NCBI GenBank assembly: GCA_030603805.1
Contig: JAUVXD010000001.1
Location: 377,518-441,517 of the forward strand
Direction: 5' to 3'
DNA length: 64,000 nt
DNA from: Acholeplasmataceae bacterium
GTDB lineage: Bacteria; Bacillota_I; Bacilli_A; Acholeplasmatales; Acholeplasmataceae
Position numbers and translations under genes: made by a program. Shown here in pieces: positions 7,791 through 17,727 of this stretch. How positions within the stretch are numbered: position 1 is the stretch's first letter; every line of letters starts with the position of its first letter. The notes under the pieces were generated by a model that saw only the letters and a list, made by a program, of their open reading frames with translations, was not told where the DNA came from and did no database searches.

Positions 7791-8637
7791 AGATTTAAGA
7801 TTTACCTATCCAAAGAACAAAGTAGAGACGATTAAAGGCATTTCTTTTGATATTGCCAAAGGTGAAATCTTTGGTTTCTTAGGACCAAGTGGTGCTGGAA
7901 AATCAACAACACAAAAAATTCTAATCAAACTATTAGAATCCTATCAAGGTGCCATCTATTATGATGGCAAGAGCATTGCTGAACTCGATGACTCATTTTA
8001 TGAAAAAATTGGAGTGAGTTTTGAAATGCCCATTCATTTTTCTAAAATGACTGCCATGGAAAACATCCAATTTTTCTTAAAGCTTTATCAAAAAAATGCA
8101 GATGTTGAAACTTTAATGAAGCGTGTCGGTCTTTGGGAAGATAAAGATAAGATGGTCTCAGAATACTCTAAAGGGATGAAAATCAGATTAAATATCGTCA
8201 GAGCCCTGCTCAATAGTCCTGAAATGCTTTTCTTAGATGAACCCACGAATGGACTTGATCCAACGAACGCGATGATTCTAAAAGATATGATTAAAGAATT
8301 CCGTGCTGCCGGAGGTACTGTTTTCATTACATCTCACATCATGAGTGACATTGATCAGCTCTGTGATCGGGTCGCATTTATCGTCGATGGTGAGATTAAA
8401 GAATTAGATAGTCCAAGAAACTTAAAAATTAAATACGGTAAAAGAACACTCAAACTTGAATATAAAGAAGCTGGAAAGACAGTGGCCAAAGAGTTTCCGA
8501 TGAATGATATTGGAAAAAATCAAGAGTTTTTAGACTTACTTTCCACCAAAGAAATTGAAACACTCCATTCTGGAGAAACAACACTCGAAGACATTTTTAT
8601 CATGGTCACAGGTGTAGGTTTAACCAATCATGAATAG
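7777..8637 (+). CDS. ABC exporter ATP-binding protein
   Basis: 286 residues from the ATG at 7777. I prefer it to the in-frame TTG at 7768 because the AGGAAAGGA ribosome site is only 1-2 bases from the TTG but 10 from the ATG. Walker A GPSGAGKST, Q-loop region GVSFEMPIHFSKMTAMENI, signature YSKGMKIRLNIVRAL, Walker B MLFLDEPTNGLDP, and the switch histidine ITSHIM are all present. It is in the drug-export (CcmA-like) group. The C-terminal 70 residues are a typical variable domain ending TTLEDIFIMVTG. It overlaps the TetR gene and the following permease gene by a few bases. Confidence 0.93.
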   Translation: MFQVKDLRFTYPKNKVETIKGISFDIAKGEIFGFLGPSGAGKSTTQKILIKLLESYQGAIYYDGKSIAELDDSFYEKIGVSFEMPIHFSKMTAMENIQFFLKLYQKNADVETLMKRVGLWEDKDKMVSEYSKGMKIRLNIVRALLNSPEMLFLDEPTNGLDPTNAMILKDMIKEFRAAGGTVFITSHIMSDIDQLCDRVAFIVDGEIKELDSPRNLKIKYGKRTLKLEYKEAGKTVAKEFPMNDIGKNQEFLDLLSTKEIETLHSGETTLEDIFIMVTGVGLTNHE

Positions 8638-9364
8638 ACTCATTGTTTTGATTCAAGGAGAACTTCAAAGATTGACCAAATATCATGTCACAACCATCAG
8701 CTTCTTAGTGACCATCATCTGGTTTCTTCTCCTTTATTTTATTGATGACTCCAATGTCTTGGCTATGCTTTTACCGTTTGTGATTATCATTGATGCAACG
8801 ATGATGAGCATCATTTTTATCGGATCGATTATGTTTTTTGAAAAAACAGAGTCAACATTTTCTACCATGCTTGTGACACCTGTGACCAATCAAGAAATGA
8901 TTTTATCTAAAACGATTGCAAACACCATCCATTCGTTTATTTCTTGTATGGCAATTATCATTATTTTTCATTTTGTCAAAGGTGTTGAGGTTGCTTGGAT
9001 TTATGTATCGATTGCCTTAATCCTCTCGATTGTGTTTCATAGTCTTTTAGGCTTTGCATTTGCATTTCATTCTAAGGATTTTACTTCGATGCTTGTGAAT
9101 GTGATGATCTATAACTTTTTATTCTTAATTCCAACAGCGCTTAACTTCTTCAATATTGTCCTTAAAGGGGAAATATGGGAACATGTTTTACTCATTGCAC
9201 CGACTCAAGCAGCTGTGAAGTTAATCGAAGTAGGCTTTGGTGAACCTTTAGCATTAAAATCAATCATTGCTTTTCTCGTCTTATTACTTGGTGCTATCTT
9301 TGGATATAAGTATTATATATTGCCTAAGTTCAAAGCTTATGCAGTGAAACAAAGTGGGGTGTAA
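8630..9364 (+). CDS. ABC-2 type exporter permease 1
   Basis: 244 residues with six predicted helices. FFEKTESTFSTMLVTPVTNQEMILSKTIANT is the conserved cytoplasmic stretch of ABC-2 permeases, followed by helices and a C-terminal GAIFGYKYYILPKFKAYA. It starts 8 bases inside the ATPase gene and probably forms a heterodimer with the next gene product. The substrate is unknown; fluoroquinolone-type exporters have the same ATPase plus two-permease layout. Confidence 0.88.
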   Translation: MNRLIVLIQGELQRLTKYHVTTISFLVTIIWFLLLYFIDDSNVLAMLLPFVIIIDATMMSIIFIGSIMFFEKTESTFSTMLVTPVTNQEMILSKTIANTIHSFISCMAIIIIFHFVKGVEVAWIYVSIALILSIVFHSLLGFAFAFHSKDFTSMLVNVMIYNFLFLIPTALNFFNIVLKGEIWEHVLLIAPTQAAVKLIEVGFGEPLALKSIIAFLVLLLGAIFGYKYYILPKFKAYAVKQSGV

Positions 9365-9366
9365 CC

Positions 9367-10083
9367 ATGTTTATGCGTGTTTTTAAACATGAACTCAAAA
9401 GTGTCTTTAGAGATAAAATGTATGCCTTTTTGATGCTTTATCCTGTGATGATGTCTGTTGTTGCGTACTTTTTGATTCCTTACTTAAGGGAAACTGCGAC
9501 ACCACTTGCAGGCAATATTGTCACCCTGATGTTTATTTTACTCAATAGCTTTATGTTTGGTGCGATCACTGGATTTACGCTTTTAGATGATCAAGATGAT
9601 AAGGTCTTGCTCTCACTTAGAATATCACCCATTAGAGTTCGAGACTATATTTTAATTAAACTCTTGATAAGTTATGTTTTAGGTTTACTCGCAACGCTAC
9701 TCATCATTTTTGTTAGTGGATTTATTACAGAAGTCAGTTTATTAGACCTCATTTTTATTCTGATTTTAACCCCTATGCAAGGCCCCATTTTTGCGCTCTT
9801 AATTAATTCATTTGCATCCAATAAAGTTGAAGGCTTCGTCATGATGAAAATGAGTGGTTTAATCTTGCTTATTCCAATTGCATCTTTGTTTTTAACCAAT
9901 TGGACAGAACTTTTTCTAGGCATTATCCCAGGATTTTGGCCAGCGAGAATTATATCAATGACATTACTTCCAATCGACTATTTATTTAGTCACAGTTTGA
10001 TTTACTTTATTTTAGGACTTGTGGTTAATAGCCTCATTGGGCTATTATTCTTCAAAACATATACGAGACGCATTACATTGTAA
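9367..10083 (+). CDS. ABC-2 type exporter permease 2
   Basis: 238 residues, six predicted helices, beginning VFKHELKSVFRDKMYAFLML, the usual ABC-2 N-terminus. LLDDQDDKVLLSLRISPIRVRDYILIKL matches the conserved cytoplasmic segment. It follows permease 1 after 2 bases. Partner of the ATPase at 7777. Confidence 0.88.
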   Translation: MFMRVFKHELKSVFRDKMYAFLMLYPVMMSVVAYFLIPYLRETATPLAGNIVTLMFILLNSFMFGAITGFTLLDDQDDKVLLSLRISPIRVRDYILIKLLISYVLGLLATLLIIFVSGFITEVSLLDLIFILILTPMQGPIFALLINSFASNKVEGFVMMKMSGLILLIPIASLFLTNWTELFLGIIPGFWPARIISMTLLPIDYLFSHSLIYFILGLVVNSLIGLLFFKTYTRRITL

Positions 10084-10094
10084 AGGAGGAAAAT

Positions 10095-10292
10095 ATGATT
10101 TATTTAAGCTGGTTTCTCATCATTTATGGCATCATTTTGTTAGTCGGATATTTGCTCAAATTTCCATTCTTGTACAACAACATGAAATCTGTTGCCTTAA
10201 TCAAACTCATGGGCAAAAAAGGATTTAACATCATGCTTGTCTTGGTTGGAATCGGATGCATCATCCTAGGCTTAGTTTTAATGCCAGCATAA
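10095..10292 (+). CDS. Small two-helix membrane protein
   Basis: 65 residues, function unknown. Two hydrophobic helices (about 3-23 and 45-63) are separated by a short basic loop (IKLMGKKG). A near-perfect ribosome site AAAGGAGG precedes the ATG by 6 bases, and the gene ends in a shared terminator, so it is very likely real. As last gene of the TetR-ABC operon it could be an accessory subunit of the exporter (inference). Confidence 0.75.
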   Translation: MIYLSWFLIIYGIILLVGYLLKFPFLYNNMKSVALIKLMGKKGFNIMLVLVGIGCIILGLVLMPA

Positions 10293-10295
10293 ATG

Positions 10296-10340
10296 AAAAA
10301 AGACTTGATTTCTTGCATTTGCAAGTTCAAGTCTTTTTTT
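10296..10340. terminator. Bidirectional terminator between convergent operons
   Basis: AAAAAGACTTGA (from 10296) pairs with TCAAGTCTTTTTT (from 10327), and inside it CTTGC-ATTT-GCAAG forms the tip. A and T runs flank both sides, so it can stop the exporter operon (+) and the surface-protein operon (-). Confidence 0.85.
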
Positions 10341-13300
10341 ATGGCTTAATCATCCAAGCTTCAAATTCACCTACATTTAAATCAGGAACAAGATTTTGAT
10401 TGACACTTTGTGCCACATATGTAACACCTAAGTATTGAATGATATCTCCTGGAGTATAGGTACTATACTGATTCCATAATGAACTGATATTTCTAACACC
10501 TAATAAGCCTAAAGTGCCTGGAGGTGTCATCATATCATAAAGATACGTATATCCTTCTTGTACAAGCCAAGTAATTCCATTATAGTTAAACATCATGCCC
10601 GCCTGATACGTATAACCTTCTTGAAGCATCTCAATCATGGGTCGATAAGGTTGAACACTTTCGTGACCCCAACTTGGAACATATCCTTCATACTCAATGT
10701 ATACGGTGACATAATATTTTCTTGGTAGCAAGGAGTCTTCGAGATAAAATGCACTACCATCAATGGTCACTTCTTGTACGGATAGATGGTATGTATACCC
10801 TCTTGGTAAGTCCACATGAACGATATAAGTGCCATAAGTTGATGTTTGGAATTGATTATTGGAATAGCTTGCAGTTAAACTTTGGTAATAAGAGAATACA
10901 GACATTTGTAACAAATAATCAGATAAGCCACATGTCATCCCTTCAGCAACCCGGCAAACGTTGACTTTCACATGAACTCGGTCAAAGATTTCTTCTGTGT
11001 TATTAATGACTGTCAAATTAAACTTAATGTTATTGGTTACGTCTTGAACAGCAATGTAATAATCTGTATAATTTGATGGATTCACATTATAGTCTTGTGC
11101 ATAAACACGGTATCTGACATAATTGAAAACACCATCAGCAACCGAGAAATCAGTAAATAAATTGGTCGACTGATATTCGGGTCCAATGTTATTGGGATCA
11201 ACAACACGGCGAATGATTGCGTTATCTGGTAAAACAAAAGTTGGAGCATAAATAGAGAGATTAGTTCGCTGAACTTGTCCGATAATCCAATAGGTTGGAT
11301 ATCCTGCGTAGTTGCCATAGAAAATACCTGTTGTAGGCAATACGCTCATTGGTCTTGTTTCGGGATTTTGAAGATAGCTCATATAACTCATTTCGGTCAG
11401 TTCTTGGACATCAACAATCGTATTAAACCCTGAAAATAAGGTATCAGATACGAATAAGACGTTTTGAATCAAACTTTGGCTATTTTGAACTTTTTCAACT
11501 TCAATGACATCAAAGGTAAACATCCAACTTAAGGTGTGACCCCATAGTGTGACTTCATTTTGATAAATCGCATTAAAATAATAGGTTCCAATAGGCGTTT
11601 GCTTAGCAAGATCTATTTGATAACCGACCTCATCGATATAGCTCAGGAAGTAATCTTGATTTAGTACAGGTATTCCGTAACCATTAAATTCTGTAAAATC
11701 AAATTCATAGAGTAAAACACTACCATTTGGTAAATAGACATAGTCTACATCAAGTTCGATACGAATGGTTGGTGATTCGAAATATTGAACAACAAGTTCA
11801 TCTATAGGTTGTTCAACTTCACCACCATCTTGATAAACCTTAACCGGAGCACTGCTGATTGCTGCTTCTTCTAAAATGTGTGTGTAGGTATATAAACTAC
11901 CATTTTCAGCTTGTATTTGATAGGTCAGTGTATAACGATGTCTATAGCCATCAAAGATTTGAATATTGGTCAGTGCAACCGATTGCAGGGTTGCAAACGG
12001 AGAAATATTAAATGCGTCTAAATAGCTTGGAAAGAGTCCAAGTTCGATATCATCTTGATAAACACCAACTAGCGATGTAAGATTGGTAAAATTCACAGGT
12101 TTGGTTTGCGCATCTAAGGCTTGATAGAATAAGCCGTATGGAATTATTGACGTAAAAGTCGTGCCTATTGGAGAAACGGTTCTACCTTGATGTTCTAAGA
12201 TAATGATGGCGCCATTCGCACTTTGCACCTTTTGGAAAGTCACTTGTGCGATTTCACCTGTTACAAGTTTGAGTTCAAGTCGATAAGTGCCACTCGGCAG
12301 TTTATCTGTGACTGCAAACTCAATGGTTCCAGAACCTAACCCCCAAACCCCAGTTAAGTTGTTGAAACTATTGTTATTTTCAATAATACCATTACTTAAC
12401 TCATACAGAGTTGGATTAATCTCAGTATTTAAATGATTATAAAGTTTAACCATCGGAAGCAGTGCGTAACCATCAGATGCGTTCATGATTGAATAATTGA
12501 TACGAAGCGTACCTAAATCGCCACTTTGTTCAAAATGAATCATTTGATTTAAGGTAATATCTCTAAAATTAGAATAACTTGGCATCGCACTACTACCATT
12601 TAAGATGACTGAATTTAAGCTCGATAAAAATTGATTAGCAGTTCTTACAATTCGAATTTGATAATCTTTATATGTGAGTGGATCTGATGCGTTATATTCA
12701 CTAGAAAAGACTCGAACTGTGCCGTGATGATAATCAAGTTTATCAATAATCGCACCTGAAGGTGATGCATAAATGACATCATATATACCAAGTGCTCGTG
12801 GGATGGTGATATTTGAGGTTAATCCACTACCGTTAAATTTAAATGATGATCCTTGTGCAGACAGATAAGAACCAGTTTCAGTATTGGCTCTAAAGAAAAT
12901 ATTTGCTTGATCATAAATTGTTTGTGCACCAGCAGGTGTTTGAACGTAGGTGACAGCTTCTTTACTTGGGCCTACATATTGATAAGTACCATTGATATAC
13001 CATGGAACTGTTTCATTATTAGGGTTGCTGTATGTAATTAAACGATATGGCGCATATCCTGCAGCGTGTGTTGTAAAGCTATTTACTTCATAGCCGTAAC
13101 CATTATAACGATAGTTACCAGATCCTTGGTTTCCTTGAATATAGTATTGATGATGAACATGTTGGAAAACAAAGTTTAAAGATAACGTACCTGCAGTATC
13201 AACCGTTAATCTATTATACGCAGCACGTGTAATTTGGTTGGTTCTACTATAACTTGAACTCACTGGTCCCGATGTGGTTGTAATGTTATAGGTACCTGCT

Positions 13301-16300
13301 AAATCATATGGCCCAATAGCTACATAATTATCGCCAACTTTTTTATGTGTCCCAACCCACTTATAAACCCATTGTTGAGCAACGGTGTCATAATAATCAG
13401 GAACTTTTCTAGCACCTGCAACACCAGGAGATACTTCAACGAAATTCACGGTTTGAAGTTGTTGAGATTGAACACCAGTTAAAATCGTTGCATTCGATGG
13501 CAGATAAAATGTAATTAAAGCGCGTTCATCATCGATGACTGGACGTGTGAGCTTTAAGCCATTTGTTATCGGATTACCCGAACTATCAGTTTGAATAATT
13601 TCCATATCATAAATGGTTGTTCCAAAGGTTGTCTCAAGCTGGTTCATTAATCGAACAAGTTTATATGAAATCGTACCTGGTATTGTCACAGATCCTATCC
13701 ATGAAGTATCCACACCAAGAATCAAATCATAAGGATTTAATGGTGCGAGCTCAAGATGATTTGGAATAAATATACCATTGTTAATCCCTTCACTAGATGA
13801 TAGTACATATAGTCCTGGATACTGATTGCCACGATAAGCTTCTAATGATTGAACTAAATTCAGATTCGTTTTATTTCTTGGAACATAGGAAAAATAACCT
13901 CTTAAATATTTATCTGTACCACTGGTTCTAATTGGAAGTCTTCTAAAAATGTAGTCATTTGAGAAAATGCCATCTAAGGTTTCATTAAACTGATAAGATC
14001 GAACACTCTTAGAATATCTTGGGTTTTGTGGTGGAGATCCAAAAGTTTTACCTGCAAAAGGTGATACCGATGTGTCTTGAGTCTTAACGGTTGCCATCTT
14101 GTCAACAATTTCCATAATCGCTGTGTTACCAGGTGCAGATGAATCAAAAAGACTAGGGTCTAGTGTGGTCACCGGATTATTTCCAATGACATCGACTAAA
14201 GGATCCATATTTGCATGATAACCAAAATTCATGTTATCCAGTGGATAAATGGCTGTCGGTGATATCGAAACAAATTCCCAAGTTTCACTGCCTGTATGAA
14301 ATTTGCCAATGAATGAACCATAAGCATTAAATATTTGTCTCGTGGGTACTTGATACATGTTAATACTAAATGAACCATCATAGCTTGATATGTTTCTGAT
14401 ATATCCATAATTAATGTTATTAGCAAAGTAAACCTGATTCTTTTGGATGGCACCAAAACGGTTCATATAAACAAAACCAATGATACCTGATGATAAATAC
14501 TTAGAATATACATTACCATAGTTAATCGTATTGATCACACTTGCGAGTCCCATACCAAAGATACCAGCAGCTTTTGATCGAGTTTCTGATTGATAGGTAT
14601 AAAGGCTCTCATCGGTACCACTAAAGGCATAAATCGAACCATAGTTAATACTGAATATGACTTTGGCATATTTACTCATCGAGCCTGATGTCACAGGAAC
14701 AAAACTTGAAGTTAAATCATTTCTAACTGCAATCCCTGCAGCATGAGCGAAACCTAAGGTTGTTGTGGATACAGAAGTGATATTGCCCTGATTTGCAGAG
14801 TCTTTCACTTGAGCAAATTGTCCTTGAAGAAGATATGCAATACCTGCACTGGCATTTTCACCGCTTGATAAATAAATATCTGCTTTATTTTCAATATTGC
14901 CTAAGTTGATGGCGGTTGTGACTAAAGATGAGTTGACTAAAACAATACCTGATGCACGAGATGATCCATTAAACTCTCCTTCAATTAAAATATTACCATC
15001 ATTTAAGAGGTTATCTATTGGACCATGGATGCCAGTAATATTTTCAATCGAGGTTGTACTGATATTATTTTGTTGATAATAATTGGTGTTTTGATTACTA
15101 TAAAGAATGCCTGAAACAAAGAGATTTAAAGTGACTGGGTTAAAAAGATTGGATGTAATCGTTAAATCTCCACCATTAAATAAATCTTCAGCAACACGAT
15201 TTTGATTGACTGTTTCAATGACGCCATACACATGAAGATTGTGAGTTGTTGAACTGGTTTGATGATTAATATCTACGGTTATATTGCCATCATTTCTTAA
15301 GTGTTTGTAATCGATGTTTTCTCCGAGCACGACACCTGAGAACTTCATTAATGGATGAATAATGGTATTTGCAGAAATGAATGAAAGATGCCCTGTATTA
15401 TATGCTTGAGTGACTTCAGAACCCGTTGTTTCAGACATATCTAAAACACCAGCAAATCTTTTAACTAAGCTTAAATCAAGCACAAAATCACGTTCATTAA
15501 ATAAGCCTTTGAACGTTGCGTTTATTTGAGTTGTTCTCATAACACCTGACATTTGAATATTAAATGTTGCAAGTTGTGCTGGCGTGTAATTATTAGTTGG
15601 AAGTAAGACTCTTAAGCGTCCGTCATTGGTGATACTTTGATACTGATAAGATGCATCGATTGATTTTGATGTGCCATCAACAAATCCATATCCTGATAGT
15701 GATAGACTCACGGGTTCATTGGCATAAATGTCAATATTGCCATCATTAAAGACTTGTTTGACTAAACCATATTGATTTTGTTGATAACCAATAATCCCAC
15801 CAGCAAACATTGTCTTAATAAATCCTAATGATTGCCCTGAATAAAGATATCCTGAATTCACAACTTTTTCCATCGTTGAGAGGTTACCTAATCCAACGAC
15901 TCCACCTAAATATAGTGTTGAAAGATTAGAACTTGTAAAAGATAATCCTGTAACATCCATTGCATTATGTGCATAATTGATTTCAAATAAATCAGATTTT
16001 GCAACAAGTCCTGCAGTAGCAGATAAACTCGCTCTTGCATCATAAACTTGTGTTGCTTGATGAATGGTGCCATTCGTCGATACATTTTGAAGTTTACCGC
16101 GACCTTCTGCAACCAGCCCAGCCACATAAAGTCTTGTCATTGGATTGGTTGTTCCAGTGACTAAAATATCACCATGAACATGAACGTTTTCAATTAAACC
16201 TGCACTCATTTGACCAGCGATTGCTGCAACCACAATTTTAGAACGGCTTGTATGAAGTTCAATACCTTCGGTGATAACTTCCAAGTTGACGAAATTGATA

Positions 16301-17703
16301 TTTTTAACTTGTCCAAATAATGCTGAGAAGAGTGCATAAGATGCATAGTTACCTAGCTGAGTAGGTGTCGTAATTTTAAGGTTTAATATCGTATGGTATA
16401 AAATATCTCCACCTTGTGAAATATGTCTGTTATAAAGTTTAGTCCCATTAATTGGAGCACTGGATAAGATGCCATCAAACCCGACTGGAGCTGCTTTGTA
16501 TGCAGTTCTAGCGACTTGATTCATATCAATATCATTGACAATTTGGTAGTGTGCTGATCTAAATGCACCAGAAACTTTCAGTAGTTCATTGAAATAAACA
16601 AAGTCTACTGCATTTTCAATTTCAAGTTTTCCTTGATTAACTTTTAAGCCTTGAAGGATTGGGTAGGTGTTATTTAAGCTTAACTGAGTTGTTGAACCAC
16701 CACCTGCAAGAAGATGATAATGGTTATTGAAGTAAAAATCTGTAGTACTAAATATGGCAGGATTTTGGAAGCCTGAAGTTACAAGCGGTGTGCCATATGT
16801 GAGGAGTGCATCTAAATCACTGTAAAGTGATGCATCATAATAAACATTTTGAAGTGTCCCTTGATTCAAATATGTCACAGGGCTTACAGATTCATTATCA
16901 ACAACTGCAACTGATTTCACGTGTGGTGCTGAAATGAAACTATTTCTAAATGTACCACGGTTAATTGAAACTAATCCAGAAAGTCTAAAAGACCCCTCGA
17001 CATTAAGTCCTGAAGTGCCTTGTCTTGTGTCTATCATATAAACATTTTCAATGGTACCAAAGTTTTCACCAGCAAGATAGGAAACATGTTCCATAATGCC
17101 CCATTCAATCGGTTGAATGATGATTGGATTAATAAGACCTAAATTCTTAACGACACCTGTGGAAGACACTCTTGAAAACATCGAAAAGAAACGCAAACCA
17201 GGATATGATTCATTATACTCATCTTCACTTAATATTGTTTGGAAAAAGAGGTTTGTAATCTCATATCCTTGTCCATCAAATGTGCCGCTGAAAGGCTCAA
17301 TAAAGCCAATCGGTATGAAACGTGAAGCAATGTTTTGTTGCACGATTTCATAGTAGTCAATGCTTCTACCAAGCACATAATTTAAGGACAAATAGGTAGA
17401 ACGATTGAGACCTCTAGAAAGTTCAGAGAGCATATATAAATCATAAGCAGATTCAATAACATAAGTCTTTGTTAAATCCATAGATGCATTCCAAACTGTG
17501 ATATCTGAGAAAGGTAAATAATTACTTTCATAGTTCACATCAACTTGTGGTGTGAATCCTAAATCATGGGCCTTCCAAGAGCTTGTATCTTGATAAGAGG
17601 TTGCTTTTAAACTACCTTTAAAATCAATACCATCTAAAGCAAAAAAAGAGATGACTAAAATGAAAAGAACAAGCACGAGCTTTTTAAGTATGTTACGATC
17701 CAT
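10339..17703 (-). CDS. Giant secreted GLUG/beta-helix surface protein (cassette 1, gene G)
   Basis: 2,454 residues from the ATG at 17703, chosen over an upstream GTG because AGAGGTGA sits correctly before it. A signal anchor (about 8-26) leads the protein. FSGTFDGQGYEITNLFF near residue 135 and many later G(G/A)(I/V)(V/I)G...NxGxI units up to about 1,100 are GLUG-type repeats forming a long beta-helix. Around 1,680, a segment like a cadherin-like beta-sandwich occurs (IVRTANQFLSSLNSVILNG). The last 100 residues hold two short repeats resembling carbohydrate-binding module family 5/12, the clearest being LWNQYSTYTPGDIIQYLGVTY split around residue 2,400. There is no LPXTG and no C-terminal membrane helix. 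Likely a secreted adhesin or matrix protein. Lies downstream of riboswitch 1 with genes E and F; paralogue at 28050-35048. Confidence 0.85.
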   Translation of the reverse strand: MDRNILKKLVLVLFILVISFFALDGIDFKGSLKATSYQDTSSWKAHDLGFTPQVDVNYESNYLPFSDITVWNASMDLTKTYVIESAYDLYMLSELSRGLNRSTYLSLNYVLGRSIDYYEIVQQNIASRFIPIGFIEPFSGTFDGQGYEITNLFFQTILSEDEYNESYPGLRFFSMFSRVSSTGVVKNLGLINPIIIQPIEWGIMEHVSYLAGENFGTIENVYMIDTRQGTSGLNVEGSFRLSGLVSINRGTFRNSFISAPHVKSVAVVDNESVSPVTYLNQGTLQNVYYDASLYSDLDALLTYGTPLVTSGFQNPAIFSTTDFYFNNHYHLLAGGGSTTQLSLNNTYPILQGLKVNQGKLEIENAVDFVYFNELLKVSGAFRSAHYQIVNDIDMNQVARTAYKAAPVGFDGILSSAPINGTKLYNRHISQGGDILYHTILNLKITTPTQLGNYASYALFSALFGQVKNINFVNLEVITEGIELHTSRSKIVVAAIAGQMSAGLIENVHVHGDILVTGTTNPMTRLYVAGLVAEGRGKLQNVSTNGTIHQATQVYDARASLSATAGLVAKSDLFEINYAHNAMDVTGLSFTSSNLSTLYLGGVVGLGNLSTMEKVVNSGYLYSGQSLGFIKTMFAGGIIGYQQNQYGLVKQVFNDGNIDIYANEPVSLSLSGYGFVDGTSKSIDASYQYQSITNDGRLRVLLPTNNYTPAQLATFNIQMSGVMRTTQINATFKGLFNERDFVLDLSLVKRFAGVLDMSETTGSEVTQAYNTGHLSFISANTIIHPLMKFSGVVLGENIDYKHLRNDGNITVDINHQTSSTTHNLHVYGVIETVNQNRVAEDLFNGGDLTITSNLFNPVTLNLFVSGILYSNQNTNYYQQNNISTTSIENITGIHGPIDNLLNDGNILIEGEFNGSSRASGIVLVNSSLVTTAINLGNIENKADIYLSSGENASAGIAYLLQGQFAQVKDSANQGNITSVSTTTLGFAHAAGIAVRNDLTSSFVPVTSGSMSKYAKVIFSINYGSIYAFSGTDESLYTYQSETRSKAAGIFGMGLASVINTINYGNVYSKYLSSGIIGFVYMNRFGAIQKNQVYFANNINYGYIRNISSYDGSFSINMYQVPTRQIFNAYGSFIGKFHTGSETWEFVSISPTAIYPLDNMNFGYHANMDPLVDVIGNNPVTTLDPSLFDSSAPGNTAIMEIVDKMATVKTQDTSVSPFAGKTFGSPPQNPRYSKSVRSYQFNETLDGIFSNDYIFRRLPIRTSGTDKYLRGYFSYVPRNKTNLNLVQSLEAYRGNQYPGLYVLSSSEGINNGIFIPNHLELAPLNPYDLILGVDTSWIGSVTIPGTISYKLVRLMNQLETTFGTTIYDMEIIQTDSSGNPITNGLKLTRPVIDDERALITFYLPSNATILTGVQSQQLQTVNFVEVSPGVAGARKVPDYYDTVAQQWVYKWVGTHKKVGDNYVAIGPYDLAGTYNITTTSGPVSSSYSRTNQITRAAYNRLTVDTAGTLSLNFVFQHVHHQYYIQGNQGSGNYRYNGYGYEVNSFTTHAAGYAPYRLITYSNPNNETVPWYINGTYQYVGPSKEAVTYVQTPAGAQTIYDQANIFFRANTETGSYLSAQGSSFKFNGSGLTSNITIPRALGIYDVIYASPSGAIIDKLDYHHGTVRVFSSEYNASDPLTYKDYQIRIVRTANQFLSSLNSVILNGSSAMPSYSNFRDITLNQMIHFEQSGDLGTLRINYSIMNASDGYALLPMVKLYNHLNTEINPTLYELSNGIIENNNSFNNLTGVWGLGSGTIEFAVTDKLPSGTYRLELKLVTGEIAQVTFQKVQSANGAIIILEHQGRTVSPIGTTFTSIIPYGLFYQALDAQTKPVNFTNLTSLVGVYQDDIELGLFPSYLDAFNISPFATLQSVALTNIQIFDGYRHRYTLTYQIQAENGSLYTYTHILEEAAISSAPVKVYQDGGEVEQPIDELVVQYFESPTIRIELDVDYVYLPNGSVLLYEFDFTEFNGYGIPVLNQDYFLSYIDEVGYQIDLAKQTPIGTYYFNAIYQNEVTLWGHTLSWMFTFDVIEVEKVQNSQSLIQNVLFVSDTLFSGFNTIVDVQELTEMSYMSYLQNPETRPMSVLPTTGIFYGNYAGYPTYWIIGQVQRTNLSIYAPTFVLPDNAIIRRVVDPNNIGPEYQSTNLFTDFSVADGVFNYVRYRVYAQDYNVNPSNYTDYYIAVQDVTNNIKFNLTVINNTEEIFDRVHVKVNVCRVAEGMTCGLSDYLLQMSVFSYYQSLTASYSNNQFQTSTYGTYIVHVDLPRGYTYHLSVQEVTIDGSAFYLEDSLLPRKYYVTVYIEYEGYVPSWGHESVQPYRPMIEMLQEGYTYQAGMMFNYNGITWLVQEGYTYLYDMMTPPGTLGLLGVRNISSLWNQYSTYTPGDIIQYLGVTYVAQSVNQNLVPDLNVGEFEAWMIKP

Positions 17704-17727
17704 GTTTGTCACCTCTTTTCTTTTTTC

